Of a DNA stretch of 64,000 nucleotides, positions 1-9,124 are shown piece by piece (position 1 is the stretch's first letter; every line of letters starts with the position of its first letter). Both the position numbers and the translations under genes were made by a program. This DNA is from Capnocytophaga haemolytica (GTDB lineage Bacteria; Bacteroidota; Bacteroidia; Flavobacteriales; Flavobacteriaceae). The stretch lies in the NCBI RefSeq assembly GCF_001553545.1, contig NZ_CP014227.1, positions 2,028,501 to 2,092,500 on the forward strand, read 5' to 3'. The notes under the pieces were generated by a model. The model had not been told where the DNA came from. It did not search any database and worked only from the letters and a program-made list of their open reading frames with translations.

Positions 1-1215
1 GTAGATGTGCTTACCCAGAAATATGATGTGATCGCTCGTTTTCAAGGAGGACCTAATGCGGGGCATACTCTCGAATTCGACGGAATAAAGCACGTATTGC
101 ACACCATACCTTCGGGTATCTTCCACCCAAGTGCTATCAACGTTGTTGGTAATGGGGTGGTCATTGACCCAATTATCTTTAAAAAGGAAGTCGACGAACT
201 GGCAAAGTACATCAGTAATATCAAAGAACGCTTGGTGATTTCTCGCAAAGCCCACCTGATTCTACCTACTCACCGTTTGCTCGATGCTGCTTCCGAAGCC
301 TCAAAAGGGAAGGCTAAGATAGGTTCAACCCTCAAAGGCATCGGACCTACTTATATGGATAAAACAGGGCGTAACGGTCTGCGTGTGGGCGACATTGAGC
401 TCAATGATTTTGAAGAGCGCTATCGCAATCTGGCTAACAAACACGTGGAAATGCTTTCCCACTACAATGTCGATATTCAATATAATCTCGCTGAGCTCGA
501 AAGTGAATTCTTTGAAGCTATCGCTCAGCTGAAAACCTTCTCCCTCATCGATAGTGAAGAGTATCTTTATCAAGCAATTAAAGCTGGTAAGAAAGTTTTA
601 GCCGAAGGTGCTCAAGGTTCTTTGCTCGACATTGATTTTGGTACGTATCCTTTTGTTACTTCTTCCAATACGACTGCTGCAGGTGCCTGCACTGGCTTGG
701 GGGTAGCTCCTTGCCATATCGGGGAAGTTTTCGGTATTTTTAAAGCCTATACCACCCGTGTAGGAAGCGGTCCTTTCCCAACTGAACTATTCGATGAAAT
801 AGGCGAGAAAATGACCCAAATAGGTCGAGAATTTGGGGCAACAACTGGTAGACGCCGTCGTTGTGGTTGGCTCGACTTAGTCGCACTAAAATACGCTGTA
901 CAAATAAGCGGAGTAACCCAATTAATGATGATGAAAGCTGATGTACTAAGTGGCTTCGACACTATCAAGGTGTGCACTTCCTATTCGTATCAAGGAGAGG
1001 AAATCACCCACCTTCCCTACAATATCGAAGAGCAAAATGTGACACCTATCTACACTGAAATGAAAGGTTGGAAGCAAGACTTAACCTCCATCAAGCAGTA
1101 CGAACAGCTACCCAAGGAACTTTTAAGCTACATCGAGTTCTTAGAAAAGAATTTAGAGGTACCTATCACACTCGTATCGGTAGGACCTGATAGAACCCAA
1201 ACAATTTTACGATAA
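1..1215 (+). CDS. purA: Adenylosuccinate synthase, 5' end outside window
   Basis: Adenylosuccinate synthase joins IMP and aspartate using GTP, the first committed step from IMP to AMP in the cytoplasm. The frame is open from base 1 and the first visible residues (VDVLTQKYDV) are internal, so the real start and the N-terminal GDEGKGK phosphate loop lie upstream of the window. Visible family motifs are GGPNAGHT, the KGIGPTYMDK stretch, the EGAQGSLLDIDFGTYPFVTSS block and the arginine-rich TTGRRRRCGW loop that contacts substrate. About 404 residues are seen of a usual length near 425. A perfect inverted repeat follows the stop. The identity is secure; only the start is missing. purH lies 23 kb away, so purine genes are scattered here. 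Confidence 0.96.
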   Translation, partial: VDVLTQKYDVIARFQGGPNAGHTLEFDGIKHVLHTIPSGIFHPSAINVVGNGVVIDPIIFKKEVDELAKYISNIKERLVISRKAHLILPTHRLLDAASEASKGKAKIGSTLKGIGPTYMDKTGRNGLRVGDIELNDFEERYRNLANKHVEMLSHYNVDIQYNLAELESEFFEAIAQLKTFSLIDSEEYLYQAIKAGKKVLAEGAQGSLLDIDFGTYPFVTSSNTTAAGACTGLGVAPCHIGEVFGIFKAYTTRVGSGPFPTELFDEIGEKMTQIGREFGATTGRRRRCGWLDLVALKYAVQISGVTQLMMMKADVLSGFDTIKVCTSYSYQGEEITHLPYNIEEQNVTPIYTEMKGWKQDLTSIKQYEQLPKELLSYIEFLEKNLEVPITLVSVGPDRTQTILR

Positions 1216-1220
1216 TCATA

Positions 1221-1266
1221 AAAAAGGAAAGGGCGGAAAGAATATTCTTTCCGCCCTTTCCTTTTT
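1221..1266. terminator. Bidirectional terminator between purA and the 1286 gene
   Basis: A perfect 23-bp inverted repeat with no loop bases. Arms are 1221-1243 and 1244-1266, with a GC-rich core (GGGCGG) flanked by A and T runs. It sits between convergent genes, so it can end transcripts on both strands. Confidence 0.88.
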
Positions 1267-1285
1267 ACAAATAAGTGATCCCAAC

Positions 1286-1603
1286 TTATTTAATAGAAGT
1301 AATCCCTTCGAAATACTTCCCTATAAGTGGAATTGGTTTTTGATTTTGATTTATTGCATTGATCAAACCGATGATCCAGAACACAAATAGTACAAGAGCC
1401 AATAAGCCTACTACAAATCCTAAGCTTTCAGATACTCTTGCAAGTATTCTATATAGAACAACTAATACAAAATTTGCGACGATCAATCCAAAACTCTGTC
1501 TAAGATGATACACAGATTTCTCATCTTTTGTTCCTGCAAAAAATGCAATTAACCACCCAATAAGGGAAAAGTAACTAACAATTGAAGTAACTTTACTGTT
1601 CAT
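1286..1603 (-). CDS. Small membrane protein, DUF4870-like
   Basis: A 105-residue membrane protein with about three hydrophobic segments: around residues 8-22 (SYFSLIGWLIAFFAG), about 40-55, and about 65-85. The charged loop with YHLRQSFG after the first segment is typical of DUF4870/Tic20-like small membrane proteins; their function is unknown. The frame stays open to 1666, but that longer start lies upstream of the promoter element at 1633-1640. The ATG at 1603 (MNSKVTSIVSYF) is therefore chosen. The gene stands alone, ending at the shared terminator with purA. Confidence 0.75.
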   Translation of the reverse strand: MNSKVTSIVSYFSLIGWLIAFFAGTKDEKSVYHLRQSFGLIVANFVLVVLYRILARVSESLGFVVGLLALVLFVFWIIGLINAINQNQKPIPLIGKYFEGITSIK

Positions 1604-1632
1604 AATGTTATTAATTAATTTTAATTTCTCGG

Positions 1633-1640
1633 CAAAGGTA
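1633..1640 (-). promoter_or_regulatory. TAnnTTTG promoter of the 1286 gene
   Basis: Reads TACCTTTG on the minus strand. A TTTG box at 1660-1663 lies about 20 bases upstream, as in the Bacteroidota -33/-7 pattern. It leaves a leader of about 25 bases before the ATG at 1603 and rules out the longer start. Confidence 0.7.
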
Positions 1641-1729
1641 TAAAAAAATAAATTACCTCCAAACAAAACACTACTTTTTAACTAAAAGAGTATATTTACC
1701 CGAACCTTTTTCATATAAATATTACCCCC

Positions 1730-4612
1730 TCATCTCAAAAATTCAGCGGTGTAACTCTTTTTATTCTTGGCGACTTCCTCAGGGGTGCCTGTGGCTACTA
1801 CCTTGCCGCCGCCTTTGCCTCCTTCATAGCCTATATCAATGATGTAGTCTACTTTCCTTATCACATCTAAGTTGTGCTCTATCACCAGCACGGTGTTGCC
1901 TTTGTCCACAAGGCGGTCGAGGACGTCTAAGAGCACTTTTACGTCTTCAAAGTGTAGCCCTGTGGTGGGCTCGTCTAAGATGTAAAACGTGTTGCCCGTA
2001 TCTATCTTGGAGAGTTCGGTAGCGAGCTTTACGCGCTGTGCCTCTCCGCCTGATAGCGTGGTGGACTGTTGCCCGAGTGTGATATACCCCAATCCGACCT
2101 CCTCAATAGTCTTGAGTTTGCGATATATCTTGGGGATATGCTCAAAGAACTGCACGGCCTCGCTGATGGTCATATCCAGCACATCGGCTATGGACTTGCC
2201 TTTGTAGCGCACCTCTAAAGTCTCACGGTTGAAGCGTTTGCCTTTGCAGGTCTCACAAGGGACGTACACATCGGGGAGAAAGTTCATCTCGATGAGTTTC
2301 AGGCCTGAGCCTTCGCAGGTCTCGCAACGGCCGCCCTTTACATTAAAGCTGAATCGCCCTGGTTTATAGCCCCGTATCATCGCCTCGGGGGTTTGGGTGA
2401 AAAGGGAGCGTATCTCGCTAAATACCCCTGTGTAAGTCGCTGGGTTGGAGCGCGGCGTGCGACCAATGGGCGATTGGTCGATATCGATAACCTTATCGAT
2501 ATGCTCTAAGCCTTCGATGCTCTTGTAGGGCATCGGCTTCTTTACGGCGTTGAAGAAATGGGCATTGAGTATGGGGTAAAGGGTCTCGTTGATAAGGGTG
2601 GATTTACCGCTGCCCGATACACCTGTTACGCCTATCATCACCCCGAGAGGGAACTCTACTGTAACGTTCTTGAGGTTATTGCCCGTACAGCCTTTGAGCA
2701 CTATGCTCTTGCCATTGCCTTTGCGGCGTTCGCCTGGGGCTATCGCCTTGCGTTTGCTGATGTAATCCGCAGTGGTGGTATCGGCTTGGAGTAGCTCGGC
2801 GGGCGTTCCTTCGAAGATAATCTCACCGCCACTTACCCCTGCTTTGGGACCAATATCAATTACATAATCAGCCTCGGTAATCATCTCCTCATCGTGTTCT
2901 ACTACGATCACGGAGTTGCCGATGTCGCGTAGTGATTTGAGGGAATTAATAAGTCGCTTGTTGTCTCTTTGGTGTAGCCCGATGCTGGGTTCGTCTAAGA
3001 TGTAGAGCACGCCCGTGAGCTGTGAGCCTATCTGTGTAGCGAGCCGTATGCGCTGTGCCTCACCGCCCGAAAGCGTCTTAGAGCCGCGCCCCAATGCCAA
3101 ATAGGTAAGCCCTACATCTACTAAGAATTGCAGTCGCGTTGTGATTTCTTTGACTACCTCTTCTGCGATTTGCCACTGCTTAGGGCTCAGCTGCTCAGGC
3201 AATGCCTTGAACCACACCAATAGCTCGGCAATATCGAAAGCGGAAAGCTCTGCGATGTTCTTATCAGCAATCTTGAAGTAAAGGGCTTCCTTCCTCAGCC
3301 GCGTGCCCTTGCACTCTGGGCAGGGAATGGTATCCATAAAGTCTGTTGCCCAACGCTTTACGGAAGTAGAATCGCTCTGCTCGTATTGGCTCTCAATAAA
3401 GCTGATGATGCCCTCGAAATCTATCTCAAAATTGCGGGTAACGCCCAATACTTCCGATTTTACAGCGTACTTGTCTTTACCCCCGTAAAGGATAATATCT
3501 ATTGCCTCCTTGGGCAACTTCTTAATCGGATCGGAGAGTTTGCAGCCAAATTTCTGCACGATAGTCTCCAATTGCTTGAATATCCAGGTATTCTTCTGTT
3601 CACCTATGGGCAATATCCCACCATTCTTGATAGAAAGGCTGTCGTCTGGGATAATCTTGGAAAGGTTTACCTCCTGTATCTCACCCAAGCCGTTGCAATG
3701 GGGGCACATTCCTTTGGGGGAGTTGAACGAAAAGGTGTTCGGCTCGGGCATAGGGTAGGAAATCCCTGAGGTGGGGCACATCAGCGTACGGCTAAAATAC
3801 TGAGGTTTCGTCTCGCCTTCCGCAAGCACCATCAGCACCTCATTGCCGTAGTTCATAGCGATTTGTATGGTTTCTTGCAGCCGCTTTTGGTCTTCCTCAG
3901 TAGTGCCCACTTGTAGCCTATCTACCACAATCTCAATGTCGTGGGTTTTGTAGCGGTCGAGTTTCATACCGCGCTCAATGTCTTGTATCACCCCATCGGT
4001 ACGCACCTTTACGAAGCCCTGTTTAGCGATCTGCTCAAAGAGTTCGCGATAGTGTCCCTTGCGCGATTGCACTACGGGGGCGAGCACATTGATGCGCTTG
4101 CCTGCGTACTGCTCGGTGATAAGCGTCTGTATTTGGGCATCGCTATAGCTGACCATCTTCTCGCCCGTAACGTAGCTGAAGGCATCTGAGGCGCGCGCAA
4201 AAAGGAGGCGCAAGAAGTCGTAAATCTCCGTTACGGTGCCCACCGTAGAGCGCGGCGATTTCGAGGTGGTCTTCTGCTCAATGGCAATCACGGGGGAGAG
4301 CCCATCAATCTTGTCTACATCGGGGCGTTCTAATCCGCCGAGGAACTGCCGTGCATACGCCGAGAACGTCTCGATATAGCGGCGTTGCCCCTCTGCATAG
4401 ATGGTATCAAATGCCAGAGAGGACTTCCCACTGCCCGAGAGCCCTGTGAACACCACGAGCTGCTCACGCGGGATATTGACGTCTATATTTTTAAGATTAT
4501 GTACCCGTGCGCCCTGTACTTCGATGTATTCTACATCGGTAAGGAGTGGTTTAGAAGGTTGTATATCAGTGAGTTTATTGTCTTTCTTAGTTTTCTTTTT
4601 AGTCTCTTTCAT
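1730..4612 (-). CDS. uvrA: Excinuclease ABC subunit A
   Basis: UvrA is the damage-recognition ATPase of nucleotide excision repair; it loads UvrB on damaged DNA. At 960 residues it is full length. Visible in order: the first Walker [10 protein letters not shown] (57-65); a first zinc module with CPHC and CPEC pairs; the ABC signature [12 protein letters not shown] followed by [10 protein letters not shown]; a second Walker [10 protein letters not shown]; the CETC...CETC zinc finger near the damage-binding region; and a second signature [15 protein letters not shown] with [10 protein letters not shown]. The N-terminal 25 residues are lysine-rich and nonconserved. The gene has its own promoter element at 4639-4646 and no cotranscribed partner nearby. 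Confidence 0.98.
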   Translation of the reverse strand: MKETKKKTKKDNKLTDIQPSKPLLTDVEYIEVQGARVHNLKNIDVNIPREQLVVFTGLSGSGKSSLAFDTIYAEGQRRYIETFSAYARQFLGGLERPDVDKIDGLSPVIAIEQKTTSKSPRSTVGTVTEIYDFLRLLFARASDAFSYVTGEKMVSYSDAQIQTLITEQYAGKRINVLAPVVQSRKGHYRELFEQIAKQGFVKVRTDGVIQDIERGMKLDRYKTHDIEIVVDRLQVGTTEEDQKRLQETIQIAMNYGNEVLMVLAEGETKPQYFSRTLMCPTSGISYPMPEPNTFSFNSPKGMCPHCNGLGEIQEVNLSKIIPDDSLSIKNGGILPIGEQKNTWIFKQLETIVQKFGCKLSDPIKKLPKEAIDIILYGGKDKYAVKSEVLGVTRNFEIDFEGIISFIESQYEQSDSTSVKRWATDFMDTIPCPECKGTRLRKEALYFKIADKNIAELSAFDIAELLVWFKALPEQLSPKQWQIAEEVVKEITTRLQFLVDVGLTYLALGRGSKTLSGGEAQRIRLATQIGSQLTGVLYILDEPSIGLHQRDNKRLINSLKSLRDIGNSVIVVEHDEEMITEADYVIDIGPKAGVSGGEIIFEGTPAELLQADTTTADYISKRKAIAPGERRKGNGKSIVLKGCTGNNLKNVTVEFPLGVMIGVTGVSGSGKSTLINETLYPILNAHFFNAVKKPMPYKSIEGLEHIDKVIDIDQSPIGRTPRSNPATYTGVFSEIRSLFTQTPEAMIRGYKPGRFSFNVKGGRCETCEGSGLKLIEMNFLPDVYVPCETCKGKRFNRETLEVRYKGKSIADVLDMTISEAVQFFEHIPKIYRKLKTIEEVGLGYITLGQQSTTLSGGEAQRVKLATELSKIDTGNTFYILDEPTTGLHFEDVKVLLDVLDRLVDKGNTVLVIEHNLDVIRKVDYIIDIGYEGGKGGGKVVATGTPEEVAKNKKSYTAEFLR

Positions 4613-4638
4613 TGAGGATTATATGCTAAATCAGACGG

Positions 4639-4646
4639 CAAAGGTA
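4639..4646 (-). promoter_or_regulatory. TAnnTTTG promoter of uvrA
   Basis: Reads TACCTTTG on the minus strand, 26 bases before the uvrA ATG. No LexA-like palindrome was recognised around it. Confidence 0.65.
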
Positions 4647-4729
4647 CGACTTTTTAATGAATAATGAATAATGTACAATGAATAATTTTCTCCTCTCCTG
4701 CCCCTTGATCTCCGCCTCCCTGCCCCTGC

Positions 4730-4842
4730 GTTGATACTGTTGATATAGCGTTGATATGCGGTTCACATAGGGTTCATACGCCGTTCACTACGTATTAAAG
4801 TCCCAATATAGTATTACCATAGTATTAGGTTAGTATTAGGTT
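4730..4842. repeat. Two degenerate 11-bp-period arrays between uvrA and the HEAT gene
   Basis: The 336-base gap 4613-4948 has no gene. Bases 4730-4793 hold six units starting GTTGATA or GTTCAC/GTTCAT; five have an exact 11-base step. Bases 4799-4842 hold four 11-base units, mostly starting AGTATTA. Short ATGAATAATG-type repeats lie at 4656-4684. The two unit sequences differ but the period is the same. Similar arrays occur elsewhere in the window. Confidence 0.75.
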
Positions 4843-4881
4843 TAGCATACAACCCCCGAAATATCAACGAATTATAAAGCA

Positions 4882-4930
4882 TCAAAAAAGCACCCATTTT
4901 ACACACTTTTCAGTGCCTTTAATGGGTGCT
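4882..4930 (-). terminator. Terminator of the HEAT-like gene
   Basis: A 10-bp stem, AGCACCCATT (4889-4898) paired with AATGGGTGCT (4921-4930), followed on the minus strand by a run of six T (4884-4889). It lies just past the stop of the minus-strand gene at 4949. Confidence 0.8.
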
Positions 4931-4948
4931 CTCTTTACTCTTTACTCT

Positions 4949-6760
4949 CTATTTTATCTCCCTCGCTATCTTCTCAAATATCTCTTCTTTCCTGCTTTCG
5001 GCTAAGGTGTTGAGCTTCTCGGCATACTCTTTGGGGAAAGTCGTAAAGAAGCCTTTCTCTATCAGCCGTTTGTAGAGGCTGGGGGCGTAGTAGTTGTTCT
5101 TAGGCGTCTTCTCTATTGCCTCGTAAATGAGGGCGTACTTCTCTGGGGTTTCTTGCTTTAAGAGCATTTGGTAATACGGCTCTCGGCTATCCAGCGGCAC
5201 CTTGGGCAATAAGAATAGCAGCATCTCCAACACTTCCTCACGCTTAGGGTCTATCGCCTCAAGCATCACCATTGTGTGGAGGTAGGTGTAGTCGTACTTG
5301 TTAAAGTTCTTAATGTAGTTTACGAACTTATACGCCCAGCGCGGGTCGATGCGCTCTTTATATACCTCCACTTGTGCAAGGTCGTAATAGTAATTAGCGT
5401 GCCCATTGGTAAAGACATTGTAGAAATGCTCCAGCTGTAAGCCATTATTTAAGTATTTGCTAAAGGAGTCAAATAGCTGCTCTTTGCTGTATACTGTTGC
5501 GGCTTTTTCAAGGTATTGCGATAATGGATTGAAGTACTCATTGAGCTTTGGCAACTCTGATAGATGCTGCTCGTAGAAGGCGAGCACTTTCTTAGCGTCA
5601 AGGCTGCCTAATATCTCACGGATATACATTACGATTCTATAGCCGTATTCCCTCCTTTGGAAGTTCCAAAAGTCTTGGGTAGTGTAGAGTTTGGCGATAA
5701 AGTCGTATACCTCTGCATAGTCTTTGCCTTTGAGCAGTGGCAGCTCTTCCTGAAAGTTATCAAGGGCAGTGCCTACCTTCTTTTGGTCGCTCTTATCCAT
5801 TGCCATAAACGCATCAAAGTGCGCCTCCAGCGTCTGCAAAAATGCCTTATAGTGCCTCGGCAAGGCTACCGAACCTATCGCCGCTGCCAATAGTTCCGTA
5901 TCGCTCTTTTTCTTATTCTTGCTATACACCTCATACAGCTTATCAATCGCCGTATCCGTGCCCAACTTCGCCAATGCCTTATAAGCTGCCCCACGTACCG
6001 TTTTGTTCTTATCGCCCGTCAGAGAGATAATAAGTGCCTCTACCTCCGCCCCTCCGCGTGCTACAATAGAAGTGAGTGCGGCAGCTTGCAAGTTAGGCAA
6101 ATTCTCCTCAAACACCTTGTCCTCAATCGCCTTCAAGCCCTCATAATTAAAGTGCTGCAACAGCCTGAGGCGTCTCACGTTTTGCGTACTATCCTCAAAG
6201 GCAAAATCCTGCACGAGGAAGGGCAGCATACCTGTCCCCAAGCTCGGGATAATCTCTTGCTCCACATAGTCCGCCAGCTCGCCGTACTTATCGCCCAAGC
6301 CCTTGCTCAGGTAGGCAAACGTACGTGAGTCGGCAAAGAGACCGCGCTCTTGCGCCTCTTTCAGCACCTCCAATCGCCCCGACTTGCTCTCGGTGAGTGC
6401 CTGCATCACAGGCTTGAGCTGCAAATAGGAGTAGGCGGTGTTCACCTGTGCGAGGGCTACATTAGGCTCCTGTGGGGTTACTTTCGCCTCACCCGTGCCC
6501 TCCTCAGTGGTTTTGCCCTGCGTATAGAGCACGGAATAGAGCAACGTTGATACCGCCAGCAGCCTCTCTGCCGACTCCTTAGCCGCTGCCTGCAATAGTG
6601 CCTCCACATCGCTGGCTATCTTAGCAAATACAGGAGCTTTTTCGCCCAACTTCTTGAGCACAGGCACGTGTTTTGCCAAACGCGGGTCGCCCCCCGCAAA
6701 CTTACTCCCCGCTATAAACAAGCGGTTGATCTCTTGTTGTAATTCGTATAACTGTTTCAT
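4949..6760 (-). CDS. HEAT-repeat-like helical protein
   Basis: A 603-residue protein without signal peptide or membrane segment. Its middle (about 180-340) is helical and reads like HEAT repeats, for example ALTSIVARGGAEVEALIISLTGDKNKTVRGAAYKALAKLG and a following TDTAIDKLYEVY; such repeats usually bind proteins. The catalytic function, if any, is unknown. The frame is open to an ATG at 6787, but that would overlap the toxin gene; the ATG at 6760 (MKQLYELQQEIN), five bases after the toxin stop, fits better. It is the last gene of a tight minus-strand series SWIM protein, antitoxin, toxin, HEAT protein, with a good terminator after it, suggesting cotranscription. It probably works with the SWIM protein, with the toxin pair inserted between them (inference). 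Confidence 0.72.
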   Translation of the reverse strand: MKQLYELQQEINRLFIAGSKFAGGDPRLAKHVPVLKKLGEKAPVFAKIASDVEALLQAAAKESAERLLAVSTLLYSVLYTQGKTTEEGTGEAKVTPQEPNVALAQVNTAYSYLQLKPVMQALTESKSGRLEVLKEAQERGLFADSRTFAYLSKGLGDKYGELADYVEQEIIPSLGTGMLPFLVQDFAFEDSTQNVRRLRLLQHFNYEGLKAIEDKVFEENLPNLQAAALTSIVARGGAEVEALIISLTGDKNKTVRGAAYKALAKLGTDTAIDKLYEVYSKNKKKSDTELLAAAIGSVALPRHYKAFLQTLEAHFDAFMAMDKSDQKKVGTALDNFQEELPLLKGKDYAEVYDFIAKLYTTQDFWNFQRREYGYRIVMYIREILGSLDAKKVLAFYEQHLSELPKLNEYFNPLSQYLEKAATVYSKEQLFDSFSKYLNNGLQLEHFYNVFTNGHANYYYDLAQVEVYKERIDPRWAYKFVNYIKNFNKYDYTYLHTMVMLEAIDPKREEVLEMLLFLLPKVPLDSREPYYQMLLKQETPEKYALIYEAIEKTPKNNYYAPSLYKRLIEKGFFTTFPKEYAEKLNTLAESRKEEIFEKIAREIK

Positions 6761-6765
6761 TCTTA

Positions 6766-7071
6766 TTATTTGTTCTTTGCGCGCCACAGTACGGCATCAG
6801 GGTCTTCCCTCTGATGCTTTACAGCAATCACATACACATCTGTTTCTCGTATGACATAGTAAATAGCAAAATGAAAACGCTTTGTAAACGAGACTCTTAC
6901 CTCACCATAACGCTTCTGATACAAGAAAGCATCCTCAGCCAAAGCAAATAAATAGACCTTCACCTCATCATACGCCTCAGTGCCTAAGCCCTCTCGTATA
7001 GCATTATATCTACTTAGGATAGCTATCCATTCATCAGAAGCCAGCGGGTCTAAAATTACTTCGTATACCAT
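6766..7071 (-). CDS. RelE/ParE-family toxin
   Basis: A 101-residue protein resembling type II toxins of the RelE/ParE superfamily. The family pattern is visible: an N-terminal strand MVYEVILDPLASDEW, a helix, the RYGEVRVSFTKRFHFAIYYVI central strands, and the final strand VYVIAVKHQREDP. It either cleaves mRNA at the ribosome or poisons gyrase; the sequence alone does not decide. Its first 38 bases overlap the end of the antitoxin gene in another frame, the usual coupling that makes antitoxin first. It lies inside the SWIM-HEAT series, which suggests insertion of the pair as a module. Confidence 0.85.
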   Translation of the reverse strand: MVYEVILDPLASDEWIAILSRYNAIREGLGTEAYDEVKVYLFALAEDAFLYQKRYGEVRVSFTKRFHFAIYYVIRETDVYVIAVKHQREDPDAVLWRAKNK

Positions 7072-7288
7072 ATTTTTCCTCTATCATTCTTGCAGCTTCC
7101 TCAAGAGGTATCCCTCTGGTAGGGTCTTTCTCCAACTCCTTTAACCGCTCATCAATAATCAACTTGTGGGCATAAGGTATACCCACCTCGTACGTAGCCG
7201 CAGCCTCCGCTACACAGCAAGGAGAAGCTTCATTTGAAGTGGACACCTCACCATAAGTATTTCTTTCTGTATCCATATTTGTTATCAT
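7034..7288 (-). CDS. Antitoxin of the RelE/ParE-type pair
   Basis: An 84-residue protein whose C-terminal half (IDERLKELEKDPTRGIPLEEAARMIEEKYG) looks like the addiction-module antitoxin type that wraps a RelE/ParE toxin; the N-terminal 30 residues are weakly conserved and no clear DNA-binding domain is seen. Two ATG codons are possible, 7288 and 7276 (MDTERN). The gene precedes and overlaps the toxin gene by 38 bases. By family rule it neutralises the toxin and the complex may repress the operon, but no operator is recognisable here. Family assignment is moderate; the pairing with the toxin is strong. Confidence 0.75.
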   Translation of the reverse strand: MITNMDTERNTYGEVSTSNEASPCCVAEAAATYEVGIPYAHKLIIDERLKELEKDPTRGIPLEEAARMIEEKYGIRSNFRPAGF

Positions 7289-7354
7289 TCAAAAGTTAAA
7301 CCCATATATTGTTCTCATCCTGTCCTCAGACCTCAGACCCCAAACCTCAGACCT

Positions 7355-8797
7355 CTAATACAACAACCTCACTATCTTCTCCTTAGTGATGAGCGACAGC
7401 GGTTGTCCCGATAGCAGTCCGCTGGCGACATCGTTGTGCAGCATCACTGTGAGGGCAAGCCCCTGTGCATCAGCGGGGAGGATAGCCTTCAGGGCGATAG
7501 TGCTCGCCACAGGGGCATCACTGAGGTCGCGGAGGGTAAGCGCATTGCCGTGCTTGTCTTCCACCACCAAGTCCTCACCAAAGCGATAAGCCTTGTGCAA
7601 GGCAAGCAGCACCACAGGGTTCTTATCCATTAGCGGGTTCTTCATCGTGTTCTTTGCCGACTTGATGGTCTCCGCAAAGTTCGCAGAGGCAAACTGATGC
7701 ACCTTTGCCAAATCCTCAGCCCCTACCTTGCGCTCTGAGGCAGCCTCAGCCTCCCAGCGTATACGCGGATTCTGATCTCCAGGGTAGAGGTACAAATCCT
7801 TCAAGCAGAGTACGTTAAACACGCTATTGTCCTCCTTTACATACTTCGCTGCCTTATAGGGGCGATAGTTCAGCGTCTTGAAGATACGCCCTGATTTGAG
7901 GTTCAGCCATATCCCCTCGTCTACAAACTCACGGCGCGCCGCCTTGTCCAAGCTGTTGAACGACAGTTGCAATAGCTCCGCATTCTCCTCGTATAGCCCG
8001 TTCTGCATCAGCTCTACGAGCTTCCACACCGTGCCTATTTGCTCCTCAATGGCTGAATTGAGCTCGGGCGGCGACTGTGGGTCTTCCTTGCGTGCGGTGA
8101 GGTAATCCGTTGCCTTTTTGAGCAAGGCCCCAATGTAGTTGAGCTGATCCACCACAGGGGTGTACTCCTCGCCCTTTACTTCCTCTAAGAGCAATAGCAA
8201 CTTGTTGAACGCCGTTTGTATCCCGCCGATGTAGTAATTGCCCAGCTCCTTCACCTGCTCACTGAGCGTTTTGCGCAGCTTGGCATCAATAGACGATAAC
8301 CCCGTGTGCACGATGTCCTGCAAGAGCTTTTGGGCAATGGCAATCCCTGAGAGCTGCGCGTCAATCTTCTTAGTGAGAGCCGCCACATTCACCTTCTTAG
8401 GCTTCTCGGCTTTCTCCTTGATGCTCTCCTTCTCTTGCGCTTTCTTCTCCTGCTTCTTCTCTATCTTCTCGCGCTTAGAGAGTATATCCTCAGGCACTTC
8501 ACCTACCGTAAATTGCGATGCATCAGCCGCATAGCAATATAGCAGCCCCAAGCCGTGCTTGCAAGGGAACTGCCTACTGGGGCAATTGCAGCGCGATATG
8601 GGGTTATACGCATCCTTAAAGTCCACCGAGCAGTAGTAGGGGTTCTTGCCGCTCCCCGCACATTCGCCCCAAATCAGGTCGCCCTCAGCACTGATTTTCA
8701 GGTTCACAAACTTCTTTTTCTTCTCGAGCTCACGCCCTTTCTTAGCGGCTTCGGCATTGGGAGCCAGCTCTTCAATCTTTTGTTCTGTTATTTCCAT
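7355..8797 (-). CDS. SWIM zinc-finger protein
   Basis: A 480-residue cytoplasmic protein. Near residues 65-85 it carries a SWIM zinc finger, CxCxnCxH, seen as CNCPSRQFPCKHGLGL, a motif that binds DNA or protein. A lysine/glutamate-rich coiled stretch follows (about 110-145), then a helical region and a C-terminal alpha/beta part without recognised motif. Function is unknown; in Bacteroidota such proteins often sit beside HEAT-type proteins, as here. The frame opens at 8821, but a weak promoter-like TTATTTTG (8830-8837) nearly touches that ATG, so the ATG at 8797 (MEITEQKIEEL) is preferred. It heads the minus-strand series continuing through the toxin-antitoxin pair to the gene at 4949. Confidence 0.8.
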   Translation of the reverse strand: MEITEQKIEELAPNAEAAKKGRELEKKKKFVNLKISAEGDLIWGECAGSGKNPYYCSVDFKDAYNPISRCNCPSRQFPCKHGLGLLYCYAADASQFTVGEVPEDILSKREKIEKKQEKKAQEKESIKEKAEKPKKVNVAALTKKIDAQLSGIAIAQKLLQDIVHTGLSSIDAKLRKTLSEQVKELGNYYIGGIQTAFNKLLLLLEEVKGEEYTPVVDQLNYIGALLKKATDYLTARKEDPQSPPELNSAIEEQIGTVWKLVELMQNGLYEENAELLQLSFNSLDKAARREFVDEGIWLNLKSGRIFKTLNYRPYKAAKYVKEDNSVFNVLCLKDLYLYPGDQNPRIRWEAEAASERKVGAEDLAKVHQFASANFAETIKSAKNTMKNPLMDKNPVVLLALHKAYRFGEDLVVEDKHGNALTLRDLSDAPVASTIALKAILPADAQGLALTVMLHNDVASGLLSGQPLSLITKEKIVRLLY

Positions 8798-8975
8798 ATA
8801 TACAACATTGTAGCGATTCATTCAGAGTGCAAAATAACGTATTTTTCGCAAGCTTTGCAAATATTCTGCCATTTTTTTCACCAGAATTGTATAATATAGT
8901 TAAGTCATTCATTACTAAGTATATATTCATCATCACCACATATATTATAAATAGACTACTCACTAACCTAACATA

Positions 8976-9051
8976 AAGCAACAAAAAGCAACGATAAAGT
9001 AAGGATAAAGCATAGGTAATGCAACAACGAAGCAATAACGAAGCAACAACA
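8976..9051. repeat. 11-bp-period array in the divergent gap 8822-9124
   Basis: Seven units beginning AAG or ATG (AAGCAACGATA, AAGCATAGGTA, AAGCAATAACG and similar). After the first 10-base unit the step is exactly 11 bases. It occupies the divergent intergenic region between the SWIM gene and the oxidoreductase gene, just upstream of the latter's promoter. The remainder of this 300-base gap is AT-rich with no gene seen. Confidence 0.75.
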
Positions 9052-9093
9052 AATTTATAGAGGCTATTTTTCAGTTCTTTTCCTAGAAAACAC

Positions 9094-9101
9094 TATCTTT
9101 G
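9094..9101 (+). promoter_or_regulatory. TAnnTTTG promoter of the 9125 gene
   Basis: Reads TATCTTTG, 23 bases before the ATG. Confidence 0.65.
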
Positions 9102-9124
9102 CAGCCAGAGAAGTAAATCAGCGT

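Noticed and set aside
7..9. A start of purA at base 7
   Set aside because: The family's N-terminal phosphate loop would be missing and the frame is already open at base 1, so the gene simply runs in from outside.
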